Shown here: positions 46,175 to 62,092 of the stretch, one piece after another
Layout: each line of letters starts with the position of its first letter
Numbering within the stretch: the first letter of the stretch is position 1
Assembly: GCA_020692215.1 (NCBI GenBank)
Contig: JAIMKW010000001.1
Span: forward strand, 904,442 to 968,441
Direction: 5' to 3'
Length of the DNA stretch: 64,000 bases
Origin: Sandarakinorhabdus sp.
GTDB lineage: Bacteria; Pseudomonadota; Alphaproteobacteria; Sphingomonadales; Sphingomonadaceae
The notes under the pieces: generated by a model
The model's input: only the letters and a program-made list of their open reading frames with translations
What the model was told of the DNA's origin: nothing
Databases searched by the model: none
Made by a program: the position numbers and the translations under genes

Positions 46175-47418
46175 GCGCCCAGCCCCAGCATGCGGCGCCA
46201 GGCGGAGCCCCATCCTGTTCCCCATGCTGTGCCACGCGTTGCGCTGACGGGCTGGCCCGAGAGTTCGCGTGCCAGAAGGGCGATTGCGGATTCGGCGCGC
46301 TGATCATCCTGCCAGGCGGGCCGGCCCAGGTTGAGCGCGGTGCCAAACGCGCGCGGCAGGAAGGGGATTTCGCAGTCTGTCGGCCGGCCAAGCGCCATGG
46401 CGAGATCTTCGGCGGCAAGGTCGCCGGGCCGGCCTGCCTTGTTGTGGACTAGGATGTGCCGCTGTCCGGCCGCGGCTGCCGCATCGAGGCGCTGCACGGC
46501 ATCGCGGACGCCCAGCAGGCTCCCCTCGGTCGCGATCAACTGGACATTGGCCGAAGCAAGCCAGGGGCGACACACATCGATCAAAGGCATGGGCACATCG
46601 ATAATCACATAGTGATAGCTGCGTTGCAGACGCCCCAGCAGCGCTTCGCCGGCTTCTACCGTCATCGCCTGGGAAGCCGTGGCGGGCATCTCGCTTGCCA
46701 GCAGATCGAGCCTGGGGCTGATGGAAATGGTTGCGCGTTCGAGGAACAGATCATCGATCCGGCCAGGCACTTCGAGCGCTTCTGCAAGGCCGCTGTTGGG
46801 CTTTGCGCCCAGCATCAGCGCCTGCGCCCCGGTGCGGACATCGAGATCGACCAGCGCAACGCGGCGCGATGCCTTTTCGGCGAGATAGGTTGCAAGATTG
46901 GCGGCGATGCTGCTGGTGCCCGTGCCGCCCCGTGCGCCGGTAATTGCGATAAGTTTGCCAAGCCGCCCTTCGCCGCTGCGCGAGCCGCCGTTGGTGAGCC
47001 GCCAGACGACCGATTCCAGGAGCTCGGAGGTCAACGGTTTGAACAGATAATCTGCAACGCCAAGGCTGAGCAGGCCGCGGAACAGGCCGACATCGTTGGA
47101 TTCGCCGATCACGACCAGCTGCAATTGCGGTTCGCACACGTCCGACAGGCTCTGGACCGCATCGAGAACGCGATCGATGCCGGTGACATCCACGAACAGG
47201 ACGGCGGGTGAGCGCTGGGTCTTCAGGTCTCGTTCGGCCGTGGCAATGTTGCCGCGATGCACTTCGAAGCCGGGGAGCGCGAGATGGGCGGCCAGACGGC
47301 GCAGGACGGCTTCGCTTTCACTATCCTGAACATAGGCCATGATGCCCTGAAGCCGGGGCGCTTCGCCGGGATCGGATCGGGCAGCAGCCATGCTGCCGGT
47401 TGCGACCATGGCGTTCAT
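46171..47418 (-). CDS. cpaE: CpaE/TadZ pilus localisation ATPase
   Basis: 415-residue protein with an N-terminal receiver-like domain (about 25-140, VLFVDVTGIDRVL, LVVIGESNDVGLFRGLLSLGVADYLFKP) and a C-terminal MinD/ParA-like ATPase. The deviant Walker A is ITGARGGTGTSSIAANLA, which has Thr-Gly-Thr where most have Gly-Lys, so nucleotide hydrolysis may be impaired as in some TadZ proteins. It positions the Tad machine at the cell pole. ATGA overlaps join it to cpaD and cpaF. Confidence 0.9.
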   Translation of the reverse strand: MNAMVATGSMAAARSDPGEAPRLQGIMAYVQDSESEAVLRRLAAHLALPGFEVHRGNIATAERDLKTQRSPAVLFVDVTGIDRVLDAVQSLSDVCEPQLQLVVIGESNDVGLFRGLLSLGVADYLFKPLTSELLESVVWRLTNGGSRSGEGRLGKLIAITGARGGTGTSSIAANLATYLAEKASRRVALVDLDVRTGAQALMLGAKPNSGLAEALEVPGRIDDLFLERATISISPRLDLLASEMPATASQAMTVEAGEALLGRLQRSYHYVIIDVPMPLIDVCRPWLASANVQLIATEGSLLGVRDAVQRLDAAAAAGQRHILVHNKAGRPGDLAAEDLAMALGRPTDCEIPFLPRAFGTALNLGRPAWQDDQRAESAIALLARELSGQPVSATRGTAWGTGWGSAWRRMLGLGA

Positions 47419-47789
47419 TGCGGCGCGCCCCCTGCGCTGTCTGGCCCTTCGCGGCGCAGGTCTTTCACCTTGTCGGCCCTGAGACGCGCGATCGCGGCGG
47501 CCTCGAGCGCGCCATCCGCATGGGACAGCGGGCGGCCCACCGCGAGATCGGCCGGGGAAGCCGTTTCCATCAGGTTGGCGGCATTGGCGCAGCCAAAGAC
47601 GACGGGGCGTGTCCGACACCGCGGCGGGGCAACGGGATCGGCAGTCTGTGCAGCCGTTTCGGCCTGAGCCGAAAGGGCTGTGGCAGGGGCCGCAAGGGCT
47701 GGTGCCTGGCCTGTGGCCGGTGCCGGCCAGGAGCCTGCAAGCAGGGTTGCAATCACGGCGGGAACAATGGGCTGGGCCATGATGGTCAC
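47415..47789 (-). CDS. cpaD: Short CpaD-like pilus assembly protein
   Basis: 124-residue exported protein: signal peptide (about 1-28) then an Ala-rich linker. The only family mark is FGCANAANLMETASPADLAVGRPLSHADG, close to the conserved C-terminal block of CpaD. Typical CpaD proteins are about 200 residues or more with a lipobox; both the N-terminal domain and the lipidation cysteine are missing. It is placed exactly where cpaD belongs, between secretin and cpaE, with ATGA overlaps on both sides. Confidence 0.75.
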   Translation of the reverse strand: MTIMAQPIVPAVIATLLAGSWPAPATGQAPALAAPATALSAQAETAAQTADPVAPPRCRTRPVVFGCANAANLMETASPADLAVGRPLSHADGALEAAAIARLRADKVKDLRREGPDSAGGAPQ

Positions 47790-49111
47790 TCCAGAATGAA
47801 GCCGGCCGGGTGTGCCCCGTCGGCCTTGGTCAGCTTGCCGCCGAGCAGCCGGCCGAGATCGGCAGACGGGATCACGGCCTGGTTGGGGATGGCGAGATGG
47901 GCCGGCGAGGCCGCCGGCTCCACCAGATAGGGCGTTACGATGATGACCAGTTCGGTTTCCTGCCGCTGGAAGCGGGTGGAACGGAACAGCGCGCCCAGAA
48001 CGGGGATATCCGACAGGAACGGAACGGCCCGCACATTGTTGGACTGGCTGGCGCGCAACAGGCCGGCGATTGCAAAGCTTTGGCCCGACCCCAGTTCGAC
48101 CGTGGTCTCTGCCCGGCGGACCGACAGGCCCGGGACACGGATATCGCGAATTTCCACACTTGCAGCTTCGTTCAGTTCTGAGACTTCGGGGCGGACCTTG
48201 AGGGCTATGCGGCCGCCATCAAGCACCGTGGGCGTGAAATCGAGCGAGACCCCGAAGCGCTTGAACTCGATGACGATGCCGTTGAGATTCTGGTTGACCG
48301 GGATCGGAAATTCCCCGCCCGAGAGGAAGCTTGCAGTTTCGCCCGAGCGCGCGGTGAGATTGGGTTCGACGAGGATGGAGACGAGGCCATCCTGTTCCAG
48401 CGCATCGATGACGGCGTTCATATCGAGACTGTCGGTGCGTCGGCTGGCGGAAAAGCTGGAAGCGCCGCCAGCATCGCGGACAATCTGGCCCGACGCATCG
48501 ACAATCTGCCGGCCGGTGGCAAGTCCGAGAGCGAAGCCGCCCACCTGCCCGAAAATATCGAAATTGAAGCCGATTTCGCGGGCGAGACTGCGGGACACCT
48601 CGGCCACCCGGACACGCAGGTTCACCTGGGTCGCCATTGGAATGCGCAACTGGTTGATGACGCCGTCTGCCTTGCCCCCCGCGGCGGCCAGTGCAAGCGC
48701 TGCTGCGCGGGCAGCTGCTGCCGGGCTTGGCACCTCGCCTTCCAGAAGGATGGCGCTGCCGACAAGGGAGACGCGCGACCCCGGCATTCCGGCGAGATCG
48801 TCACGCAAGCCCTTGATGTCGGGCATCACCGTGACCGTGTAGCTGGCGAGGATGCGGCCGCCGGGGCCGAGCGCCTGGACGGTTGTGCGGCCGGGCGCCT
48901 TGCCGAACACAAAGAGGTTTTGCGGCGTTGGCACCTGGACATCCGCCACCTCGGGCCGCGCCACCACGGCGCTTCCGGCAGGGGCGGGCAGGGCGATCGT
49001 GACGCCTTGCCCGACTGCCAGTTCGAGAGGCCTTGCGGTCTGTGCCTGGGCCGTTGCGCACAGCATGAGCGCGGCTGCCGTTGCAGGAAAGGCGGGTGTT
49101 CTGACTATCAT
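47786..49111 (-). CDS. cpaC: Tad outer-membrane secretin CpaC/RcpA
   Basis: 441-residue secretin. Signal peptide 1-23; a pilus/secretin N-terminal BON-like region (LELAVGQGVTIALPAPAGSAVVARPEVADVQVP) precedes the secretin channel domain with LVEPNLTARSGETASFLSGGEFPIP and VPFLSDIPVLGALFRSTRFQRQETELVIIVTPYLVEP, the family signature. It forms the outer-membrane pore for the Flp pilus. ATGA overlaps with cpaB and cpaD. Confidence 0.95.
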   Translation of the reverse strand: MIVRTPAFPATAAALMLCATAQAQTARPLELAVGQGVTIALPAPAGSAVVARPEVADVQVPTPQNLFVFGKAPGRTTVQALGPGGRILASYTVTVMPDIKGLRDDLAGMPGSRVSLVGSAILLEGEVPSPAAAARAAALALAAAGGKADGVINQLRIPMATQVNLRVRVAEVSRSLAREIGFNFDIFGQVGGFALGLATGRQIVDASGQIVRDAGGASSFSASRRTDSLDMNAVIDALEQDGLVSILVEPNLTARSGETASFLSGGEFPIPVNQNLNGIVIEFKRFGVSLDFTPTVLDGGRIALKVRPEVSELNEAASVEIRDIRVPGLSVRRAETTVELGSGQSFAIAGLLRASQSNNVRAVPFLSDIPVLGALFRSTRFQRQETELVIIVTPYLVEPAASPAHLAIPNQAVIPSADLGRLLGGKLTKADGAHPAGFILE

Positions 49112-50010
49112 TTTGCCCCCTCGGAACCGCGGTAGATTCGGATGCCCGCGGGCGCGGCTGCGGGTGCCGCTGGCCGTTCGGGCGCGGCGCTGTATCCGCC
49201 GGGCTGGGCTGCCCGCACGCTGGCCAATGCCGGTGACACATGGCCCGCCCAGGTGGCGGGCGTATCGAAGCTGATGCCGGGAAGATCTGTGGCTGCAACA
49301 CCGCGCAAGGTGAGGTGAAGCCGGCCGAGCGTGGCGGCTACGGTCAGCCGCTCGGCATCCTGCGGCATGACCTCGACCGTAACGGTGGCGGGAACGCGGC
49401 GCGGTTCGATGGCGCCTTCGACCCCTTTTTCCGCGTTCCCCGCCTGCTCCAGTTTCTGATCTGCCGACAGGATGCGCACATCGGACAGGATGGTTTCGCT
49501 GACAACGCGCTGGGCGAGGGGCACGCCTTCGTCGCGGATTTCCTGGGTGAGGATGATGTCCACCCGGTCGCCCGGCCAGATGAGGCCGCCGGCTGCCGTG
49601 ACGGCATCGACCGATACAGCGATGGCGCGGTGGCCCGGCGTGACGATCGCCGCGAGGAAGCCGCGCTCGCCGGGTGTGATGACGCTGCCGGGCACCACCA
49701 TTTCGCCGGTTGCAAAGGCCCGGCGCGTTACCCCGCCCGGCAGGGCCGCGGCCTCTGGCGAACCGGCGATGATGGCGCTTTGCGGCGGGTTGCTGTTGGC
49801 CCAGCGCACTTCGGCAAGATCCGCTGGCTGCAGGATATGGCCCGGCGGCAGTGGCTTACGGATGGTGATGACGGCAGGCAGGGACTTTTCCGGGGCACTG
49901 GTTGTGGCGGCAATGGCGGGGCCGCGCGCGGAGCCGAAGGCGAAGTGAAGGCCGGCTGCGATGCAGGCAGCAAGAAGCAGCAGCGACAGGATGAGGCGAG
50001 AGCGTTTCAT
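49108..50010 (-). CDS. cpaB: Flp pilus assembly protein CpaB/RcpC
   Basis: 300-residue periplasmic protein with an N-terminal membrane anchor (LILSLLLLAACIAAGLHFAF). The SAF domain (VITIRKPLPPGHILQPADLAEVRW) is followed by the RcpC-type region (GHRAIAVSVDAVTAAGGLIWPGDRVDIILTQ). A proline/alanine-rich tail ends the protein. CpaB associates with the secretin and periplasmic structures of the Tad machine. It starts 3 bases after the cpaA stop. Confidence 0.92.
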   Translation of the reverse strand: MKRSRLILSLLLLAACIAAGLHFAFGSARGPAIAATTSAPEKSLPAVITIRKPLPPGHILQPADLAEVRWANSNPPQSAIIAGSPEAAALPGGVTRRAFATGEMVVPGSVITPGERGFLAAIVTPGHRAIAVSVDAVTAAGGLIWPGDRVDIILTQEIRDEGVPLAQRVVSETILSDVRILSADQKLEQAGNAEKGVEGAIEPRRVPATVTVEVMPQDAERLTVAATLGRLHLTLRGVAATDLPGISFDTPATWAGHVSPALASVRAAQPGGYSAAPERPAAPAAAPAGIRIYRGSEGAK

Positions 50011-50013
50011 GGA

Positions 50014-50502
50014 TCAGGCTCCCCAGGGCAGGGCGAAGAGAAGGCCCGCGACAATCGCGAGGCCATAGGGAACCGACGGCGCGCGCCGTAGCCGCGTTTG
50101 TTCGGCGCGAAGCCAGCGCGGAGCGCCAGACGGCAGCACCAGGCGCCGGGCGCGAACCGGGGCCCGCAGCGCCAGAAGCGCCGCTGCCAGCATCCCGCCT
50201 GCCGCCGCACTGCCGAGGATCAGGGACGGCATGGCCGAGACACCTGTAACCATCCCTGCGGCGCCCAGCAGTTTGGCATCGCCCCAGCCCCATGCGCCGA
50301 ACAGGGCGGCAAGGGCGCCGGCCGAAAGGCCAAGCATGCCGCCTAGCGCGGCATCGGCACCTGTGCCGGATGCCATTGACTGGGCCAGTCCGACGATGGA
50401 GATGGCGGCGACCGTCCAATCGGGGATGATGCGGCGGCGCACATCGGAGATGCACGCCGCCAGCATCGGGGCGGCCAGTGCCATGGCGACAAGAGCCGCC
50501 AT
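50014..50502 (-). CDS. cpaA: Prepilin peptidase CpaA/TadV
   Basis: 162-residue A24 aspartyl prepilin peptidase without the cysteine-rich N-terminal methylase domain. The catalytic aspartates are in ISDVRRRIIPDW and GWGDAKLLG. Four to five membrane segments. It processes the Flp pilin and the TadE/TadF pseudopilins. The ATG at 50502 is preferred; an in-frame TTG at 50523 would add seven residues. It lies 42 bases downstream of the pilin gene. Confidence 0.9.
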   Translation of the reverse strand: MAALVAMALAAPMLAACISDVRRRIIPDWTVAAISIVGLAQSMASGTGADAALGGMLGLSAGALAALFGAWGWGDAKLLGAAGMVTGVSAMPSLILGSAAAGGMLAAALLALRAPVRARRLVLPSGAPRWLRAEQTRLRRAPSVPYGLAIVAGLLFALPWGA

Positions 50503-50544
50503 TTCAGCAACCGCCCCGTTCAATCGGTGACGGAACTGCTGCCG

Positions 50545-50754
50545 TCAGCCGGGCGTGCTGGTAAAGTCGCTGTCGACAGCGGTTCCCACCGTGCTGCCCA
50601 CGCTGGTGATGGCGGACGTGATGTTGCCACCCAGCACCGACAGGGCGCCGAGAACGGCGACCGCAACGAAGGCCAGAACCAGGGCATATTCCAGTGCCGT
50701 TGCACCCCGTTTGGCGCGACGGGACGCCAGCGCCGCCAGTTTCAGGTTGATCAT
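50545..50754 (-). CDS. flp: Flp/Fap-type major pilin
   Basis: 69-residue prepilin: a short basic leader (MINLKLAALASRRAKRG), cleavage after Gly, then the Flp motif ATALEYALVLAFVAVAVLGAL with the Glu and Tyr of this family. The C-terminus is short and polar. A strong AAGGAG ribosome-binding site precedes the ATG. It is the first gene of the tad operon and its structural subunit. Confidence 0.95.
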   Translation of the reverse strand: MINLKLAALASRRAKRGATALEYALVLAFVAVAVLGALSVLGGNITSAITSVGSTVGTAVDSDFTSTPG

Positions 50755-51087
50755 GATGATATGCTCCTTGCGTGAGGGGCGCGGTTGCCGAAGCCTGCCC
50801 CCAGCGATTGCGGGTGTTGCATGCGATCGTTTCCCGCGGCCCAGACAGGCAGGCGAGCGCCGATCCCGGCATCATGGGGAACGGCAGAATTGCTGCGGCC
50901 TTTAGCGGGTTCCGGGGCATGACAGCGTTAACGACGTAGTGTGCTGATGCTTTAATGGCGGCAGGCATTTCTGCGGCAGAACAGCAGCTTTGGGGCAGGC
51001 CTGCCGGGCACGGGATGCCATGCCGGCGTTAACCCGAACGATTTCCCGTGCGGCGCGCCCTGTTACACCTGCGTTTAAGACACGCCT
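50755..51087. other. Intergenic region between divergent flp and rpoB
   Basis: About 330 bases that should carry the tad promoter on the minus strand. I see no clear sigma-70 or sigma-54 match for it and no gene. Several short frames here lack ribosome-binding sites and protein-like composition. Confidence 0.6.
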
Positions 51088-51116
51088 TTGACAGGGGGCG
51101 GATTCGATCCTATTGA
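51088..51116 (+). promoter_or_regulatory. Promoter of rpoBC
   Basis: TTGACA (51088-51093), a 17-base spacer and TATTGA (51111-51116) make a near-consensus sigma-70 promoter 170 bases before the rpoB start. It explains rpoBC expression without read-through from rplJL. Confidence 0.8.
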
Positions 51117-51186
51117 AAGGTCTTCGCCAGCCCGAGACATGAGACGCCGTCGCGCAGCGTCTTGAACGAAGGGGCTGCGAAATCTG

Positions 51187-51244
51187 GACGACGCGTTGGC
51201 CGCTTCCGGGGCAAGTTCCCGGAACTGCGGCCTTTTCTGTCGTC
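51187..51244 (+). terminator. Large terminator/attenuator-like stem-loop in the rpoB leader
   Basis: GGCCGC (51198-51203) plus TTCCGGG (51204-51210) pair with CCCGGAA (51218-51224) and GCGGCC (51227-51232), with a CT bulge; TTTT follows at 51233-51236. An outer helix GACGAC (51187-51192)/GTCGTC (51239-51244) can extend it across an internal loop. It ends about 40 bases before the rpoB ATG and could work as an attenuator or RNase III site. Confidence 0.75.
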
Positions 51245-51286
51245 TGGTGCGCTGGCGCATTTGATGCTTGAACCGAAGGACCGTGC

Positions 51287-55450
<4,164 letters not shown>

Positions 55451-55466
55451 TCTGAAGAATTTTTAG

Positions 55467-59681
<4,215 letters not shown>

Positions 59682-59704
59682 TTGCCTGGCGAGACCTGAC
59701 GACG

Positions 59705-59738
59705 AAGGACCCGTTGGCACTGCCAGCGGGTCCTTTTC
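59705..59738 (+). terminator. Rho-independent terminator of rpoBC
   Basis: AAGGACCCG (59705-59713) pairs with CGGGTCCTT (59727-59735), followed by a T-rich tail (TTTTCGTTT); it starts 23 bases after the rpoC stop. Confidence 0.9.
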
Positions 59739-59760
59739 GTTTGAGGGGTGGCGGACTTGC

Positions 59761-59945
59761 ATGGCGATCAGCGTTGTCGGCGGGGCTCCTGTGCCCGCAA
59801 CCTGGGCGATGCTGATCCCGGGCTTTGGCCTGGTCGGTCATGTGGCCCGCGGGTGCCGTGGGGGTGCTGAAACGCCCGCAGCCTGATCTCTGCCAACCAG
59901 CAAAAGAGGGTCGGCAGCTCGCTGGAGGCCCCTTTTCAGTTTGTG
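59761..59945 (+). pseudogene. Decayed 3' end of a PEPxxWA-CTERM protein gene
   Basis: The frame 59761-59886 ends VPATWAMLIPGFGLVGHVAR...TPAA, a degenerate version of the PEPATWAMMILGFGLVGFAA sorting tail of the intact gene at 60102. DNA similarity continues past the stop codon into a damaged copy of that gene's terminator (GGTCGGCAGC...GGCCCCTTTT). The PEP triplet is lost (now PVPA), the basic RRRR is broken and no signal peptide or body precedes it. It is best seen as the remnant of a duplicated or deleted paralogue. Confidence 0.75.
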
Positions 59946-59964
59946 GTGTAAAAAACCTTTACAC
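59946..59964 (+). promoter_or_regulatory. Perfect inverted repeat upstream of the PEP-CTERM gene (candidate activator site)
   Basis: GTGTAAA-N5-TTTACAC is a perfect 7-base inverted repeat in an AT-rich stretch, 70 bases upstream of the candidate sigma-54 element. The distance suits an enhancer-binding protein. Confidence 0.5.
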
Positions 59965-60034
59965 TTTTGACTGTCCATCAGCAATCAAGGGGCGGCAACA
60001 TGTTGTGAAAAATAGAAAAATTTCGACGTGCTGG

Positions 60035-60051
60035 TTGGTATGCTTTATGCA
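60035..60051 (+). promoter_or_regulatory. Candidate sigma-54 promoter of the PEP-CTERM gene
   Basis: TTGGTATGCTTTATGCA matches the -24/-12 consensus TTGGCACG-N4-TTGCA at 10 of 13 fixed positions, with the essential GG (60037-60038) and GC (60049-60050) exactly 10 bases apart. Transcription would start near 60062, 40 bases before the ATG. Confidence 0.55.
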
Positions 60052-60101
60052 TGCCACTGTTCAGGTGCCGATTGCGGCATCAAAACACGGAGGGTTTTTC
60101 C

Positions 60102-60824
60102 ATGAAGAGATTTGCACTGGCGATCGGCCTTGCGATGGCGGTGTCTGCACCGGCATCCGCTGCCGTTGTGTCGCTCAACTTCGAGGGCATCAACGCCACA
60201 TATCCAACAACTAGCTATGCTTCCATCCAGGAATTCTACAACGGCGGTACCAGCAGCGCTGGCACGAGCGGCACCAACTATGGCATTTCCTTCGGTGGAA
60301 ACGCGCTGGCGATCTGCCTGAATTCGTTGACGGAGTCTTGCTCCAACACCTCGCGTGGTGGGCTTGGCGATCCGAATTCGCAGCAGGGTGGCCTGTTCTT
60401 CCTGACGGGGAACGAAACCTTCATGAACGTGGCGGCCGGCTTTGAAACTGGCTTCTCGTTCAACTATGTTTCGCTGGCTTCCTCGGGTAGCGTGACCGTC
60501 TATGACGGCCTGAACGGCACGGGCAACCTGCTGGCGACGCTGAATCTTTCGCCAAACGCGGGCAGCTGCCCGGGTTATGCCGCAGCTTTCTGCCCGTTCA
60601 GCCCGACTGGCATCCTGTTTGATGGTATTGCCCGGTCGGTATCCTTTGGCGGCGTCGCCAACCAGATCGTGTTCGATGACATCACCTTCGGTTCCGATGT
60701 GCCCGGCCCCGGGCCTGGTGGGGTTCCTGAGCCGGCAACCTGGGCGATGATGATCCTGGGCTTCGGCCTGGTCGGCTTTGCTGCCCGTCGGCGCCGGACT
60801 GGCGTTGAATCGCTCGCAGCCTGA
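60102..60824 (+). CDS. PEPxxWA-CTERM sorting domain protein
   Basis: 240-residue exported protein. Signal peptide 1-22 (MKRFALAIGLAMAVSAPASA). The mature part is Gly/Ser/Asn-rich and beta-prone, with four cysteines that could pair (ICLNSLTESC; SCPG...AFCPF). The C-terminus is a textbook PEPxxWA tail: VPEPATWAMMILGFGLVGFAARRRR, namely PEP motif, membrane helix and Arg cluster, recognised by an exosortase/archaeosortase-like enzyme in sphingomonads. The body is of unknown function, possibly surface or matrix. The ATG lies 7 bases after GGAGGG; the longer frame starts upstream of the predicted sigma-54 start site. Confidence 0.9.
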   Translation: MKRFALAIGLAMAVSAPASAAVVSLNFEGINATYPTTSYASIQEFYNGGTSSAGTSGTNYGISFGGNALAICLNSLTESCSNTSRGGLGDPNSQQGGLFFLTGNETFMNVAAGFETGFSFNYVSLASSGSVTVYDGLNGTGNLLATLNLSPNAGSCPGYAAAFCPFSPTGILFDGIARSVSFGGVANQIVFDDITFGSDVPGPGPGGVPEPATWAMMILGFGLVGFAARRRRTGVESLAA

Positions 60825-60844
60825 TCTGCGCCGACCAACGAAAG

Positions 60845-60875
60845 GGGCCCGGCAGTTTGCTGCCGGGCCCTTTTT
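60845..60875 (+). terminator. Terminator of the PEP-CTERM gene
   Basis: GGGCCCGGCAG (60845-60855), loop TTTG and CTGCCGGGCCC (60860-60870) form a perfect 11-base stem followed by TTTTT. Confidence 0.95.
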
Positions 60876-60917
60876 CGTGCCGCACGTCCGCCACAGTCTG
60901 GGGCTAGCGGGCATGGC

Positions 60918-62072
60918 ATGACCAAGGATGGCGCCCCGCGGCCGATGCGCATTGCGCTGTTTTCGGGCAATTACAATTATGTGAAGGATGGCGCCAACCA
61001 GGCGCTAAACCGGCTTGTCGGGCGGATCGAGGCGCGGGGGCACGTGCCCAGGGTCTATTCGCCGGTCACGCGCACCCCTGCCTTTGCGCATACGGGAACG
61101 CTGGTTCCTGTTCCTTCTTTTCCGATTCCCGGGCGCGGCGAGTATCGGGTCGCCCTTGGGCTGCCGCGTGGGGCGCAGCGCGATCTCAAGCATTTTCACC
61201 CGGATATCGTGCACCTGGCAGCGCCCGACTGGTTGGGCCACAGCGCGAAGGCCTGGGCGAAACGGCGGCATGTGCCGGTGGTGGCTTCGGTGCACACCCG
61301 GTTCGAGACCTATTTCGATTATTACAAGATGGGCTTTATCCGTCGGGGCGCGGAAAGCGTGCTGAAATCCTTTTACCGCGATCTGGCCGAAATCTATGCG
61401 CCGTCCGACAGCATGGCCGATGTGCTGATGGCGGAGGGCTATTCAAAGCGGGTGAAAATCTGGAGCCGGGGCGTTGACCGGCACATCTTTCATCCGGGGA
61501 TGCGCGACTTGGCGTGGCGGCGATCTCTGGGCATTGCCGATACTGTGCCGGTGATCGGCTTCGTGGGCCGCCTTGTGCTGGAAAAGGGGTTGGATATCGT
61601 GGCGGCCGTTGCGGCCGAGCTGAAGGCGCGAGGCGTTGCGCACCATATGCTGATGGTGGGCGACGGCCCGGCCCGCGCGTGGATCGCCGACCGGCTTCCG
61701 GGAGCAACGTTCACGGGCTTCCTGACGGGGGCCGATCTGGCCCGGGCCTATGCCGCCTTCGACATGTTCCTGAACCCGTCGGTTACCGAAACATTCGGGA
61801 ATGTGACGCTGGAAGCGATGGCCTGTGGCGTGCCGCCGGTGGCGGCAGCGGCAACGGGGAGCAGTTCGCTGGTCGCCGACGGCGTTTCGGGCCGGCTGAT
61901 AGAGCCGGGCAACATCGGCGCCTTTGCCGACGCTCTGGAAGCCTATGCGCGCAACCCGGCGCTTCGTGCAGCGCATGGGGCTGCAAGCCTGTTGCGGGCC
62001 GGGGCATTTGATTGGGACGCCATCAACGATGCCGTGATCGACCGCTATGGCGCGATCCTGGGGCACCCCTGA
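60918..62072 (+). CDS. GT4 family glycosyltransferase
   Basis: 384-residue GT-B fold retaining glycosyltransferase. The N-terminal domain starts MRIALFSGNYNYVKDGANQAL with an acceptor-binding loop. The C-terminal nucleotide-sugar domain has IGFVGRLVLEKGLDIV and the EX7E motif TETFGNVTLEAMACG. HTRFETYFDYYK in the linker resembles the mannosyl/glucuronyl-type subfamily of glycolipid-forming enzymes. In a sphingolipid-making organism a glycolipid acceptor is conceivable but unproven. The start could also be the ATG at 60945 (MRIALF). Confidence 0.88.
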   Translation: MTKDGAPRPMRIALFSGNYNYVKDGANQALNRLVGRIEARGHVPRVYSPVTRTPAFAHTGTLVPVPSFPIPGRGEYRVALGLPRGAQRDLKHFHPDIVHLAAPDWLGHSAKAWAKRRHVPVVASVHTRFETYFDYYKMGFIRRGAESVLKSFYRDLAEIYAPSDSMADVLMAEGYSKRVKIWSRGVDRHIFHPGMRDLAWRRSLGIADTVPVIGFVGRLVLEKGLDIVAAVAAELKARGVAHHMLMVGDGPARAWIADRLPGATFTGFLTGADLARAYAAFDMFLNPSVTETFGNVTLEAMACGVPPVAAAATGSSSLVADGVSGRLIEPGNIGAFADALEAYARNPALRAAHGAASLLRAGAFDWDAINDAVIDRYGAILGHP

Positions 62073-62092
62073 ACCTCTTTTCGCGGCCGGGG

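Noticed and set aside
50755-50860. Sigma-54 promoter for the tad operon
   Set aside because: A GG-N10-GC pair exists on the minus strand but few other consensus positions match.
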